Made by a program: the position numbers and the translations under genes. Under the pieces are notes generated by a model. The model had not been told where the DNA came from. It did not search any database and worked only from the letters and a program-made list of their open reading frames with translations. A stretch of 64,000 nt of DNA. Source: Pandoraea aquatica (GTDB taxonomy: Bacteria; Pseudomonadota; Gammaproteobacteria; Burkholderiales; Burkholderiaceae). Shown here one piece after another: positions 49,276 through 57,787 of the stretch. Position 1 is the first letter of the stretch. Every line of letters starts with the position of its first letter. The stretch is taken from the NCBI RefSeq assembly GCF_902459565.1, contig NZ_CABPSN010000001.1, forward strand, positions 496,001 through 560,000, in the 5' to 3' direction.

Positions 49276-50619
49276 ATGTCAACTTTGGTGGATTCGGACC
49301 TGAACGTGGAAGCACAATCCACGCAGGCCCAATTGATGGCGCGTCGGGCGGTCGCGGGGGCGACGGTCGGCACGGCGCTCGAATGGTTCGACTTCGCGCT
49401 CTACGGTGTGGTCGCGGCCACGATCTTTCCCAAGCTATTCTTTCCGTCGCTCGACCCGACGGCGTCGCTGCTCGCTTCGCTGGCGAGCTTCTGGGCCGGA
49501 CTGGCAGCACGCCCGCTCGGCGCAGTGATTTGCGGCATGCTCGGCGACCGCTGGGGACGCCGCAAGCTGATGCTGATCACCGTGTCGGTGATGGGCGCTT
49601 CGTCGTTTCTGATGGGGCTGCTACCCACGTACGCGCAAGTCGGCATCATTGCACCGACGCTGCTCGTGACGCTGCGCATCATTCAGGGCTTCGCCCTTGG
49701 CGGCGAGTCGACCGGTGCGCAACTGATGGCCGTGGAACACGCAAGCGCCGAGCGGCGCGGGTGGTATTCGGGGTTACTGGGCATCTGCTCGCCGCTGAGC
49801 CAGATCCTCGCCAACTTCTCGCTCTTCGCGCTGGCCGGTCTGCTCTCGCCGGACGCCTTCGAGTCGTGGGGATGGCGCGTGCCGTTCCTCGCCAGCTTCG
49901 TGCTCGTGCTGCTGGGGATCTACATTCGCCGCAAGGTCAGCGAGACGCCTGCGTTCGAAGCACTCAAAAAGGATGGACAGCGCGCGCGCGTGTCGAACCC
50001 GCTCGGCATCGTCTTCAAGCATCACTGGCGCACGGCGCTTCGTCTGACGCTGTTCTTCTGTGGCCCGGCTGCGCTGTTCTACCTGATCGTGGTGTTCTCG
50101 CTCAGCTACCTGACCAAACAGCTCGGCGTGCCCAAGCAAACGGGGTTCATGCTGTTGATGGTGGCGAACGTCTGCGCCATCGTGGGTGCGCTGGCAGGTG
50201 GCTATCTGAGCGACCGGATCGGACGCAAGCGCGCGCTGCTGCTCGGTTCGTTCTGTACGCTGGTCTGCTGTCTGATCTACTTCCCGATCCTGGGCCAGAA
50301 CTCGCTGGCCCTGACGATGGCCGTGATGGGCGCGTTCCTCGGTTTCACGCAGTTCCAGAGCGGCATTCAGCCCGTGTGGTTCGCGGAGTCCTTCCCGACC
50401 GAAGCCCGTTACACCGGGTCCGCCCTGTCGTATTCGGGAGCCAATCTGCTGACGGGCGGACCGATGCCCATCGTCGCCGTGGCGCTCCTCAATGCCTTCC
50501 ACGGTTCGCCCTGGGCCATCGTGGCGGTGTGCGGCTCACTGAACCTGCTTTCCTTCCTGATGATCGCCATCTCTCCCGAGACGAAAGGCACGCCCCTGGA
50601 CCGATCATCCACTCACTGA
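49276..50619 (+). CDS. MFS transporter, metabolite:H+ symporter (ProP/KgtP-like)
   Basis: A 447-residue, 12-helix permease. VAGATVGTALEWFDFALYGV on helix 1, GMLGDRWGRRKLM in loop 2-3 and GFALGGESTGAQLMAVEHAS on helix 4 are signatures of the MHS family, whose members carry shikimate, alpha-ketoglutarate, citrate or proline/betaine. The following gene, 4 bp away, is a dehydroquinase-like protein, so shikimate- or quinate-like cyclic acids are good substrate candidates. CAGGAGAC precedes the ATG. Confidence 0.85.
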   Translation: MSTLVDSDLNVEAQSTQAQLMARRAVAGATVGTALEWFDFALYGVVAATIFPKLFFPSLDPTASLLASLASFWAGLAARPLGAVICGMLGDRWGRRKLMLITVSVMGASSFLMGLLPTYAQVGIIAPTLLVTLRIIQGFALGGESTGAQLMAVEHASAERRGWYSGLLGICSPLSQILANFSLFALAGLLSPDAFESWGWRVPFLASFVLVLLGIYIRRKVSETPAFEALKKDGQRARVSNPLGIVFKHHWRTALRLTLFFCGPAALFYLIVVFSLSYLTKQLGVPKQTGFMLLMVANVCAIVGALAGGYLSDRIGRKRALLLGSFCTLVCCLIYFPILGQNSLALTMAVMGAFLGFTQFQSGIQPVWFAESFPTEARYTGSALSYSGANLLTGGPMPIVAVALLNAFHGSPWAIVAVCGSLNLLSFLMIAISPETKGTPLDRSSTH

Positions 50620-50623
50620 CGTC

Positions 50624-51070
50624 ATGACCCGAAAACTCTACATCCTTAACGGCGCCAACCTGAACATGCTGGGTTTGCGAGAGCCGCAGCTCTACGGCAC
50701 CACCACGCTGGCGGACATTGAACAGAACTGTCTGAAGCTGGCCGCGACGCTCGAATTCGACTGTGTGTTCCGTCAAACGAACAGCGAGAGCGAACTGGTC
50801 GACTGGATTCAGGAAGCGTTCCTTCAGGACGCTGCGTTGATCCTGAATCCGGCCGGATTTTCCTTCGGACGGATTCCAGTGCTCGATGCGGTCAAGCTAC
50901 TGGTGCGACCGGTGGTGGAGTTGCACATCACCAACATTCACCGGCGCTCGGAGGAGTATCGCCATTCGACGATTTCGGTCGCGGCGACAGCGGTGATCTG
51001 CGGTGCGGGGGCGAACGGGTATCTTCTCGCCATCCGCGCGATCGACGACCTGTGGAACGCCCCGCGCTGA
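50624..51070 (+). CDS. Type II 3-dehydroquinate dehydratase-like protein, catalytic His lost
   Basis: A 148-residue protein of the AroQ fold (LYILNGANLNMLGLREPQLY start). Counting against the M. tuberculosis enzyme, R19, Y24, N75, H101 and R108 are kept, but the THTS loop that supplies the His acid is replaced by FSFGR, so position 81 is Phe. The NHE-type motif reads NSE. A housekeeping AroQ would keep these, so this is likely a paralogue with another dehydration or isomerisation activity, perhaps in catabolism of the compound imported by the adjacent MFS. It is transcribed with that gene. Confidence 0.75.
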   Translation: MTRKLYILNGANLNMLGLREPQLYGTTTLADIEQNCLKLAATLEFDCVFRQTNSESELVDWIQEAFLQDAALILNPAGFSFGRIPVLDAVKLLVRPVVELHITNIHRRSEEYRHSTISVAATAVICGAGANGYLLAIRAIDDLWNAPR

Positions 51071-51072
51071 CC

Positions 51073-51657
51073 TCAGAGACCGAGTCCCGTCAACAGGCCA
51101 TCGATCTGGCGCACATAAGCCGGTTTGTCGTACTTGACCAGCGCCATGCGCCAGAGGCCTTGCAGGAACGTCACGAGGATCTGAGCGATGGTCTCGACGT
51201 CCAGCGTCGAAGGTAATCTGCCCAACTTGCGATCCTCTTTGAGCCGTTTCACCAGCGCCGAGCGCAACTGATGCAACCCCAGCTCGGCGCGCTCGCGTAG
51301 CTCCGGCTCGGCCAGCACCTCGTCGACTTCCATCGCCGCCAGCATGCAAAGACGCGGCGTCTGCGGGTCGTCGAGGCAGTCGAGCACGGCGGCAAAAAAT
51401 GCGCGTATGCCCGATGCGGCATCCGGCGCAGCGGCGAGCGCATGCATGCGCGTGCTCACGACCTGATCCTGATAGCGCTGCAAACACAGCAGATACAGGT
51501 GCTTCTTGCTCTTGAGCGTGTTGTAGAACGAGCCCTCCCCGATCTCCATCACTTTCAGAAGATCGCGCAGCCCGGTCGCGGCGTATCCCCGTTGCCAGAA
51601 CAACGTGGTCGCGCGGTCGAGCGCCTGCTCGTAGTCGAATGCGAGTTTGCGTGCCAT
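51073..51657 (-). CDS. TetR-family transcriptional regulator
   Basis: A 194-residue repressor: N-terminal helix-turn-helix at about 8-55 ([20 protein letters not shown], then [20 protein letters not shown]) and a helical ligand domain of the TetR_C_16/YxaF-like kind. The start is at 51657 (MARKLAF); a longer frame from 51720 would cover the operator. It is divergent from the epoxide hydrolase gene, and inverted AAATGTAGCG/CGCTACATTT copies lie between them. Confidence 0.85.
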   Translation of the reverse strand: MARKLAFDYEQALDRATTLFWQRGYAATGLRDLLKVMEIGEGSFYNTLKSKKHLYLLCLQRYQDQVVSTRMHALAAAPDAASGIRAFFAAVLDCLDDPQTPRLCMLAAMEVDEVLAEPELRERAELGLHQLRSALVKRLKEDRKLGRLPSTLDVETIAQILVTFLQGLWRMALVKYDKPAYVRQIDGLLTGLGL

Positions 51658-51674
51658 GACGCGAAGTGTACTCC

Positions 51675-51753
51675 AAATGTAGCGACCGCTAAAAAACACT
51701 TGATGCGCGTGCCGTCGCATGTTTAATATTGTGGCACTCGCTACATTTTAGCG
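51675..51753. promoter_or_regulatory. Paired TetR operator half-sites
   Basis: AAATGTAGCG (51675-51684) and CGCTACATTT (51739-51748) are exact inverted copies 54 bp apart. Each sits in a small local dyad: TAGCG-AC-CGCTA on the left and CGCTA-CATTT-TAGCG (51739-51753) on the right. This looks like two operators, one per divergent promoter. Confidence 0.55.
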
Positions 51754-51814
51754 TCCATTCCCCCTTTTCGATGTCGCTCACTTCGCTGATCGACATCGGT
51801 TCATGGAGTTTTTC

Positions 51815-53044
51815 ATGTCTGTTTTGCCGCAACTCCTGACGCTGCCCGAAGCGACCGAAGCCGTCACGCCGTTCGAAGTTCATGTGCCCGACGCCGCCAT
51901 CGACGACCTGCACCGCCGTCTCGCCAGCATTCGCTGGCCCGATCGCGAACTCGTGGACGACTGGTCGCAAGGCGTTCCGCTGGCCGCCGCACAGCAACTG
52001 GTCGAGCACTGGTTGCATCGCTACGACTGGCGACGCTTCGAAGCACGACTGAACGGCTTCCCGCAATTCCGCACGCGTATCGACGGCGTTGGCATCTACT
52101 TCATCCACGCCCGCTCCCCGCACGAGAACGCCATGCCGATTTTGCTCACGCACGGATGGCCGGGATCGGTCGTGGAATTCGTCAATGTGATCGAGCGGCT
52201 GACCGACCCGGTCAAGTTCGGCGGCAAGGCGGAAGATGCTTTCCACGTCGTCGTCCCGGCGATTCCCGGCTACGGCTTCTCCGACAAACCGCGCGATCTC
52301 GGATGGAACCCGGCGCGTATCGCACGCGCCTGGGGCGTGTTGATGACGGAACGTCTCGGCTATCGACGCTGGGTCGCACAAGGCGGCGACTGGGGCTCCG
52401 CCATCACGACGGCACTCGCCGGTCAGAAGCCCGACGGACTGCTCGCCGCGCACGTGAATCTGCCGATGGTGGTGCCTGCTGAACTGCCCGAGCACCCCAC
52501 CGAAGCGGAAGCCCGAGCGCTTGCAGGCATCGAATACTTCGTGACCAAAGGCACGGGTTACGCCGACCAGATGAACACGCGTCCGCAGACCATCGGCTAC
52601 GCGCTGAACGACTCGCCACTGGCCCTCGCGATGTGGATGTACGAGAAGTTCTGGGACTGGACCGACAATCAGGGCAAACCGGAAGACGCGCTAAGTCTCG
52701 ACCAGATGCTCGACGACATTTCCCTCTACTGGTTCACCGGCACCGGTACATCGGCATCGCGGTTGTATTGGGAAGGGGTCGGCGAGACGATCCGCAGTCA
52801 CGAATTCTTCTCGCCGGGCCGCTCGGGCGGCGGCAAGATCGAGATTCCGATGGGCGCGAGCCTCTTTCCTGCGGAGACGTTCAACCCGCCGCGTCACTGG
52901 GCCGAGCAGGCGTGGGAGACGGTGTTCTACTGGAACGAAGTCGCCGCAGGCGGACACTTTGCCGCGTTCGAAGAACCTGAGCTTTTCGCGCAGGAAATGT
53001 GGCGCGCTTTCCGCTCGTTCCGAGGGCAAGTGCTGGGGCAGTAA
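51815..53044 (+). CDS. Epoxide hydrolase (microsomal/juvenile-hormone type)
   Basis: A 409-residue alpha/beta hydrolase with the long EHN N-terminal region (PFEVHVPDAAIDDLHRRLAS). The oxyanion HGWPGS is at 113-118, nucleophile D192 is in QGGDWGS, and H381 is in GGHFAAFEEPE. Two lid Tyr residues would activate the epoxide; candidates are in the 230-320 region (YFVTKGTGYA; SLYWFTGTG). These enzymes open epoxides to diols, often in detoxification. It is cytoplasmic. TGGAG precedes the ATG at 51815. Control by the divergent TetR is very likely. Confidence 0.85.
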   Translation: MSVLPQLLTLPEATEAVTPFEVHVPDAAIDDLHRRLASIRWPDRELVDDWSQGVPLAAAQQLVEHWLHRYDWRRFEARLNGFPQFRTRIDGVGIYFIHARSPHENAMPILLTHGWPGSVVEFVNVIERLTDPVKFGGKAEDAFHVVVPAIPGYGFSDKPRDLGWNPARIARAWGVLMTERLGYRRWVAQGGDWGSAITTALAGQKPDGLLAAHVNLPMVVPAELPEHPTEAEARALAGIEYFVTKGTGYADQMNTRPQTIGYALNDSPLALAMWMYEKFWDWTDNQGKPEDALSLDQMLDDISLYWFTGTGTSASRLYWEGVGETIRSHEFFSPGRSGGGKIEIPMGASLFPAETFNPPRHWAEQAWETVFYWNEVAAGGHFAAFEEPELFAQEMWRAFRSFRGQVLGQ

Positions 53045-53077
53045 ACGATCCGACGTCGCTCGTGGCGAGGATGGCCG

Positions 53078-53992
53078 TTAGGTCTTCGCCGTAAGCGACG
53101 TCACAAAGTCGAGAAACGCCCGCGTCTTGGCGGGCGGATGATGACGCGACGGATGATAGGCGTAGAGTGGAAACCGCTCGTCCGGCCAGTCTGGAAACAG
53201 ATCGACGAGTTGGCCGCTCTCACGCCAGCTTTCCGTGCCGAAGCCCATCACCTGCGCAACGCCGTAACCGGCCAGACAGGCGCTAAGTAGCGTACCCGCA
53301 TCGTTCACGACGAGTCGCCCGTTCGTCGGCACGACCAGACGTTTGCGTTTGCGATGAAACTCCCAAGGGAACGGACGTCCTGTGCGCGGATCGCGAAACT
53401 CGATGCAGGTGTGCGCGTCCGACGCCAGTTCCTCCGGCTTGAGCGGCCGCCCACAGCGCTTCAGGTAGGCGGGGGCGGCGACCGTCAGAATCGGCGTGTC
53501 GAGCAGTTTGCGCGCGACGAGCGTCGAGTCGGGCGGCACGCCGAAACGCACCGCCAGATCGAAGCCGTCCGCAATCATGTCGCCCAGACTGTCGCGCGTG
53601 ATCAGTTCGAGGTGCAACGCCGGATGTTGCGTGAGGAACGCCTCAAGACTCGGCCCGAGAATCAGACGCGAGAAGAAGGGATCGATATTCACCCGCAGAC
53701 GCCCGCGCACGGCCGTGGCACCGCCGGACGCCGTCGCTGCGGCATCCTCCAGACCGGCAAGTAGCGGTGTGACCTGCGCGTAGAAGCGACGCCCTTCGTC
53801 CGTGAGCGACACCACGCGCGTCGTCCGGTCGAAAAGCCGGATGCCGAGCCGCCCCTCCAGTCGCGACACGGCGCGACTCACACCCGGTTGCGACATATCC
53901 AGCCGCTCGCCTGCGGCCGCAAAGCTGCCCGCCTCCACAATCGCCACGAACACGCTCATGCCGTTGAGCATGCGTTCATCGAATCCGGCCAC
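53078..53992 (-). CDS. LysR-family transcriptional regulator
   Basis: An LTTR with helix-turn-helix at the N-terminus (LNGMSVFVAIVEAGSFAAAG, then SQPGVSRAVSRLEGRLGIRL) and the effector domain, which has the CrgA/DsdC-like FGVPPDSTLVARKL segment. I take a GTG start at 53992 (304 residues): GGAGAG lies 6 bases upstream. The longer ATG at 54034 would place the perfect ATGCCAA-A-TTGGCAT dyad (54013-54027) inside the gene. It is divergent from the NmrA-like reductase gene, its likely target. Confidence 0.8.
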   Translation of the reverse strand: MAGFDERMLNGMSVFVAIVEAGSFAAAGERLDMSQPGVSRAVSRLEGRLGIRLFDRTTRVVSLTDEGRRFYAQVTPLLAGLEDAAATASGGATAVRGRLRVNIDPFFSRLILGPSLEAFLTQHPALHLELITRDSLGDMIADGFDLAVRFGVPPDSTLVARKLLDTPILTVAAPAYLKRCGRPLKPEELASDAHTCIEFRDPRTGRPFPWEFHRKRKRLVVPTNGRLVVNDAGTLLSACLAGYGVAQVMGFGTESWRESGQLVDLFPDWPDERFPLYAYHPSRHHPPAKTRAFLDFVTSLTAKT

Positions 53993-54012
53993 GTCGCACT
54001 CTCCAGCATCGG

Positions 54013-54027
54013 ATGCCAAATTGGCAT
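54013..54027. promoter_or_regulatory. LysR-type operator, reductase/LysR pair
   Basis: ATGCCAA-A-TTGGCAT is a perfect 7-1-7 dyad 21 bp upstream of the LysR GTG and 95 bp upstream of the reductase ATG. It includes T-N11-A. This is the usual repression/activation position for LTTRs. Confidence 0.6.
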
Positions 54028-54122
54028 GAATCAAATGCCATTGATGTTATCGCGAAATGCACGACATCTGTCGAGAATAGCGACCAGCGCGGTAGGGACC
54101 GCGACCTCTTCAAGGATTCGAG

Positions 54123-54977
54123 ATGTACGCCATTACAGGAATTACCGGACAAGTCGGCGGTGTCGTCGCACAAACGCTGCTCGATCGGGGCGAGAAGGTA
54201 CGCGCCGTAGTGCGCAGTGCCGCCAAGGGCGCGGCATGGCAAGCCCGGGGCTGCGACGTCGCCGTTGCCGATGTGGCCGACGCCGACGCGCTCACCCGCG
54301 CATTCACCGGTGCGCACGGGGTGTTCGTGCTGTTGCCGCCACACTTCGATCCGTCGCCCGACTTCGCCGAGTCGCGCGCCAATATCGCGGGGATCGTCAA
54401 AGCACTTCAGGCCGCCCGGCCGGCGCGCGTGGTCTGCCTGTCGACCGTCGGTGCGCAGGCCACCCAGCCCAGCCTGCTGTCTCAACTCTCGCTGCTGGAA
54501 CAACACCTCGGCGCACTCGACCTGCAGGTGACGTTCCTGCGCGCGGCATGGTTTATGGAGAACGCGGCGTGGGACGTGGCACGCGCCCGCACCGACGGCG
54601 TGCTGGAGAGCTACCTGTCGCCGCTCGACCGGGCGATCCCGATGGTCGCCACCGCCGACGTCGGCACGACCGCCGCTCATTTGCTCCGCGAACCGTGGGA
54701 GAGTAAGCGCGTCGTCGAGTTGTGCGGGCCCGAACTCGTCTCGCCCGACTTGCTGGCGAAGACGCTGGGTCACGCACTCGGCCGCGACGTCGCCGCGCAA
54801 GTCATCGCCCGCGACGAATGGGAAGCCCGATTCCTTGCACAGGGCATGCGCTACCCCACGCCGCGCATGCAAATGCTCGACGGCTTCAACGAGGGTTGGA
54901 TGACGTTCGAGGGCACACCGCGACGTGGCACGACGTCGCTTGCCGATGTCGTCAGGACGCTCGCCGCTTGCCACTAA
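54123..54977 (+). CDS. NmrA-like NAD(P)-binding protein (quinone reductase-like)
   Basis: A 284-residue atypical SDR. The dinucleotide motif GITGQVGG is at 5-12, and RAVVRSAAKGAAWQARGCDV gives the NADP-binding Arg/Ala region. It resembles QorB/NmrA proteins, which reduce quinones or sense redox state. There is no complete catalytic Tyr-Lys pair. It is the probable target of the divergent LysR. Confidence 0.75.
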   Translation: MYAITGITGQVGGVVAQTLLDRGEKVRAVVRSAAKGAAWQARGCDVAVADVADADALTRAFTGAHGVFVLLPPHFDPSPDFAESRANIAGIVKALQAARPARVVCLSTVGAQATQPSLLSQLSLLEQHLGALDLQVTFLRAAWFMENAAWDVARARTDGVLESYLSPLDRAIPMVATADVGTTAAHLLREPWESKRVVELCGPELVSPDLLAKTLGHALGRDVAAQVIARDEWEARFLAQGMRYPTPRMQMLDGFNEGWMTFEGTPRRGTTSLADVVRTLAACH

Positions 54978-55085
54978 GGCGACCTTGCCGCTTGCCATTG
55001 AGGCAACGTTTGCCCGACACTGGCTGCATTGCATCGCGTCCGGCCGTCTGCGTGGTCGGCGCGACGCGCCCTCAGGGAGCGTCGA

Positions 55086-56393
55086 ATGGCGAACGGCAAG
55101 CGCGTCAAAGCTGGCAAGAACAAGCAGTGGGCCACACCGAAGGCTCGGTTGGAACGACTCACGCGTGAGCGTGATCGCAAGATGGCGCGATCACCCCATG
55201 CGTATGTGCGGGGCAGCACCGCGCGATTCTACGAATGGCTGGACGAAGCCGACGTCAATCTGCCGCAAGGCCCCGCGATCTGGATTTGCGGCGACTGTCA
55301 CACCGGCAATCTCGGCCCGCTCGCGGACGCCCACGGGCACGTCGACGTGTTGATTCGCGATCTCGACCAGACCGTCATCGGCAACCCCGTGCACGATCTC
55401 ATCCGCCTCGGCCTGTCGCTGGCCAGCGCCGCACGCGGTTCGGCGCTCTCCGGGCTGACCATCATCCACATGCTCGAAGCGCTCACGCATGGCTATATGG
55501 CAGCGTTTGAGCGAGGCGACGGCAAGGACGATCCGAAGCGCGGCAAATCGCGTGGCACGAAGGCCGACAAGGGGCGTGGCAAGTCGCACAACGCGAAGCG
55601 ACAGGACGAGCGCCCGGAGATCGTCGATCTGATCATGCGGCGTGCGGTCAAACGCTCGTGGAAGCATCTGGCGCTGGAGCGCATCGAGGACATCCGTCCA
55701 AAGATTCCGCTGGGCAGACGCTTCTGGCCACTCAGCGCGACGGAGCAAAAGCAGATCGACGCGTTGTTTCAGCTCGACACCATCGCCAGTCTGGCCACGT
55801 CGTTGCGCGGACGCCCCAACGACGGCACCGTCGAAGTGCTCGATGCCGCCTACTGGGTAAAGGGATGCAGCTCGCTCGGGCGTCTGCGCTACGCCGTGTT
55901 GCTCGACGTGGACGGTGGCGTCGTGCAAGGCGACGACCTCTGTCTCATGGACCTGAAAGAAGGCGTGAAGGCGGCCGCACCTCGCTACGCGGGCGTTCGC
56001 ATGCCGCGCGACAATGCCGAGCGTGTCGTCACCGGTGCGCGGCATCTGTCGCCGTCGCTTGGCGAGCGCATGCGCGCAGCGCGTCTGATGGATCGCTCCA
56101 TCGTGATTCGCGAGCTGCTACCGCAGGACCTGAAGCTGGAGATCGACACCCTCACGCAGCACGACGCCTCCGAAGTGGCGCAGTACCTCGGCGGTGTCGT
56201 CGGTCACGCACACGCGCGGCAAATGGACGATGCCACCTGCCACGCGTGGCTAACCGACCTGCAACGCAACCGCTCGAAGACCATCGACACGCCGGTCTGG
56301 CTCTGGAACAGCGTGGTCCAGCTCACGAGCGAACACGAAGCCGCTTACCTCGAACACTGCAAACGTCTGTTCTCCGGCGACGCACCCGGCTAG
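55086..56393 (+). CDS. DUF2252 family protein
   Basis: A 435-residue protein whose N-terminal half has the family pattern FYEWLDEADV..GPAIWICGDCHTGNLGP..IRDLDQTVIGNPVHDL, resembling an aminoglycoside-phosphotransferase/kinase fold (CGDCHTGNLG in the place of the catalytic loop and D-x-D-Q following). A Lys/Arg-rich insertion (KDDPKRGKSRGTKADKGRGK near 150-170) is unusual and may bind nucleic acid or phosphate. No substrate is known. GGGAGCG precedes the ATG. It stands alone after the reductase gene. Confidence 0.75.
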   Translation: MANGKRVKAGKNKQWATPKARLERLTRERDRKMARSPHAYVRGSTARFYEWLDEADVNLPQGPAIWICGDCHTGNLGPLADAHGHVDVLIRDLDQTVIGNPVHDLIRLGLSLASAARGSALSGLTIIHMLEALTHGYMAAFERGDGKDDPKRGKSRGTKADKGRGKSHNAKRQDERPEIVDLIMRRAVKRSWKHLALERIEDIRPKIPLGRRFWPLSATEQKQIDALFQLDTIASLATSLRGRPNDGTVEVLDAAYWVKGCSSLGRLRYAVLLDVDGGVVQGDDLCLMDLKEGVKAAAPRYAGVRMPRDNAERVVTGARHLSPSLGERMRAARLMDRSIVIRELLPQDLKLEIDTLTQHDASEVAQYLGGVVGHAHARQMDDATCHAWLTDLQRNRSKTIDTPVWLWNSVVQLTSEHEAAYLEHCKRLFSGDAPG

Positions 56394-56420
56394 CGCCGCC
56401 GCGCGCCGCCAAAGCGGCCA

Positions 56421-56966
56421 TCAGAACATCGAATTGCCGCTGACGGTCTTCGCGGGCGTTTGCTGCGAGACGTCCCAATGCTCGACGATCTTGCCCTTCT
56501 CCAGACGGAAGATGTCGACGATGGCAATCGGCAGATCGCCGGGATGCGGCACCTTGCGCACGTGCAGGATGACGAAGTCGCCGTCGGCAAATGCACGCAC
56601 GATGTCGCTGTGCGAGTCCGGCTGATTCTTGCGCAGGAAGTCGACGAACTTGCCGAATCCCTCGACACCGTCAGGCGCATTCGGATTGTGCTGAATGTAC
56701 TTGTCGCCCAGATACTGACGCGCGGCAGCGAAGTCCTTGCGGTTCAGCCCCGCTTCATAGAAGGCCAGCACGGCCTGCTTGTTCGCGGCCAGTTGGGACG
56801 CGGGCACAGCAGGCGTAGCACTGCCGGATGCCCCAAGCCCTTCGGTGGCAGCCGCTGAAATCGCTGAGCCGGGTAACGGCGCCATGCCTTCGGCAGCATG
56901 GACGGACGCCGTTGCGACAAGGCAGACGGCGGCGGTGGCGAGCAACGAAGCGATCGGATTTTTCAT
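56421..56966 (-). CDS. Exported SnoaL/NTF2-like protein
   Basis: A 181-residue protein with a signal peptide (MKNPIASLLATAAVCLVATA, cleavage near VHA-AE) and an NTF2-like fold from about residue 60: LAFYEAGLNRKDFAAARQYL, then GDKYIQHNPNAPDGVEGFGK and DIFRLEKGKIVEHWDVSQQ. This is the SnoaL-like polyketide-cyclase class, in most bacteria of unknown function. It is probably periplasmic. It lies downstream of the GST gene (38 bp), perhaps in one transcript. Confidence 0.8.
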   Translation of the reverse strand: MKNPIASLLATAAVCLVATASVHAAEGMAPLPGSAISAAATEGLGASGSATPAVPASQLAANKQAVLAFYEAGLNRKDFAAARQYLGDKYIQHNPNAPDGVEGFGKFVDFLRKNQPDSHSDIVRAFADGDFVILHVRKVPHPGDLPIAIVDIFRLEKGKIVEHWDVSQQTPAKTVSGNSMF

Positions 56967-57004
56967 AACGTTTGGCGGATGTGTGGTGTGACACAGGCGG
57001 GCAA

Positions 57005-57676
57005 TCAGCTTAGCAGTTCGTAAGGACCGCCGCGCGTCAAGGCACGCTGATAGGCGTCGCGAGCATGGATACGTTCGAGGAAATCGGTAATGGCGGGCCA
57101 GCGACCTTTCGCGTCCCCACGTGCCGCAGCGGCCTCTAGCGGAAAACTCATCTGAATATCGGCCGCGCTGAAGGTGTCGCCGACGAACCATCCGGTTTTG
57201 GTCAAGGCATCGTTGACATACCCGAAATGCAGCGCCAGTTGCGGATCGACGAAACTCGATTGCAGCGTGCCGCTGATCTTGCGTGCGATGGGCCGGACGA
57301 AGAACGGCATCGGCGCGCTGGCAATGCGCCGCGCGACCAGCTTGAGCAGCAACGGCGGCATCGCGGATCCTTCGGCGTAATGCAACCAGTACGTCCAGCG
57401 CAGACGCTCAGGCGTGTCGCGCGGCGGCGCGAGACGCCCCTGCCCATAGCGGTCGGTCAGATACTCGATGATCGCGCCCGATTCGGCCAGCGTCAGATCG
57501 CCGTCGGTGATGACGGGGGATTTTCCAAGGGGATGAACGCGGCGCAGTTCCGGCGGCGCAAGCATCGTCCTGGGATCTCGTTCGTAGCGTTTCAGATCGT
57601 ACGGCACCCCAAGCTCTTCAAGCATCCACAGCACGCGCTGTGAGCGGGAGTTGTTCAGGTGATGAACCGTCAGCAT
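57005..57676 (-). CDS. Glutathione S-transferase
   Basis: A 223-residue GST. N-terminal thioredoxin fold (MLTVHHLNNSRSQRVLWMLE) with the catalytic Ser/Arg pair S10-R11 near the N-terminus and the cis-Pro region HPLGKSPVI, then ESGAIIEYL as the glutathione gamma-Glu site. The C-terminal helical domain includes GWFVGDTFSAADIQMSFPLE. It resembles the beta/theta-like class that lacks the catalytic Cys. Substrate unknown. Divergent from the LysR gene at 57788. Confidence 0.85.
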   Translation of the reverse strand: MLTVHHLNNSRSQRVLWMLEELGVPYDLKRYERDPRTMLAPPELRRVHPLGKSPVITDGDLTLAESGAIIEYLTDRYGQGRLAPPRDTPERLRWTYWLHYAEGSAMPPLLLKLVARRIASAPMPFFVRPIARKISGTLQSSFVDPQLALHFGYVNDALTKTGWFVGDTFSAADIQMSFPLEAAAARGDAKGRWPAITDFLERIHARDAYQRALTRGGPYELLS

Positions 57677-57787
57677 GGTGTCTGGCTCCGGCGGGAAATC
57701 CGCACGCCATTGTCGCCGCATTGGCCGGTTTCGGGGGTTTCGGGTACGCTTGGCCGTCTTCGCCCTCATCTATCGCTCATATCGCTC

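Noticed and set aside
49173-50627. Second 484-codon frame over the MHS transporter
   Set aside because: Out-of-frame reading of the transporter gene; lacks hydrophobic helices.
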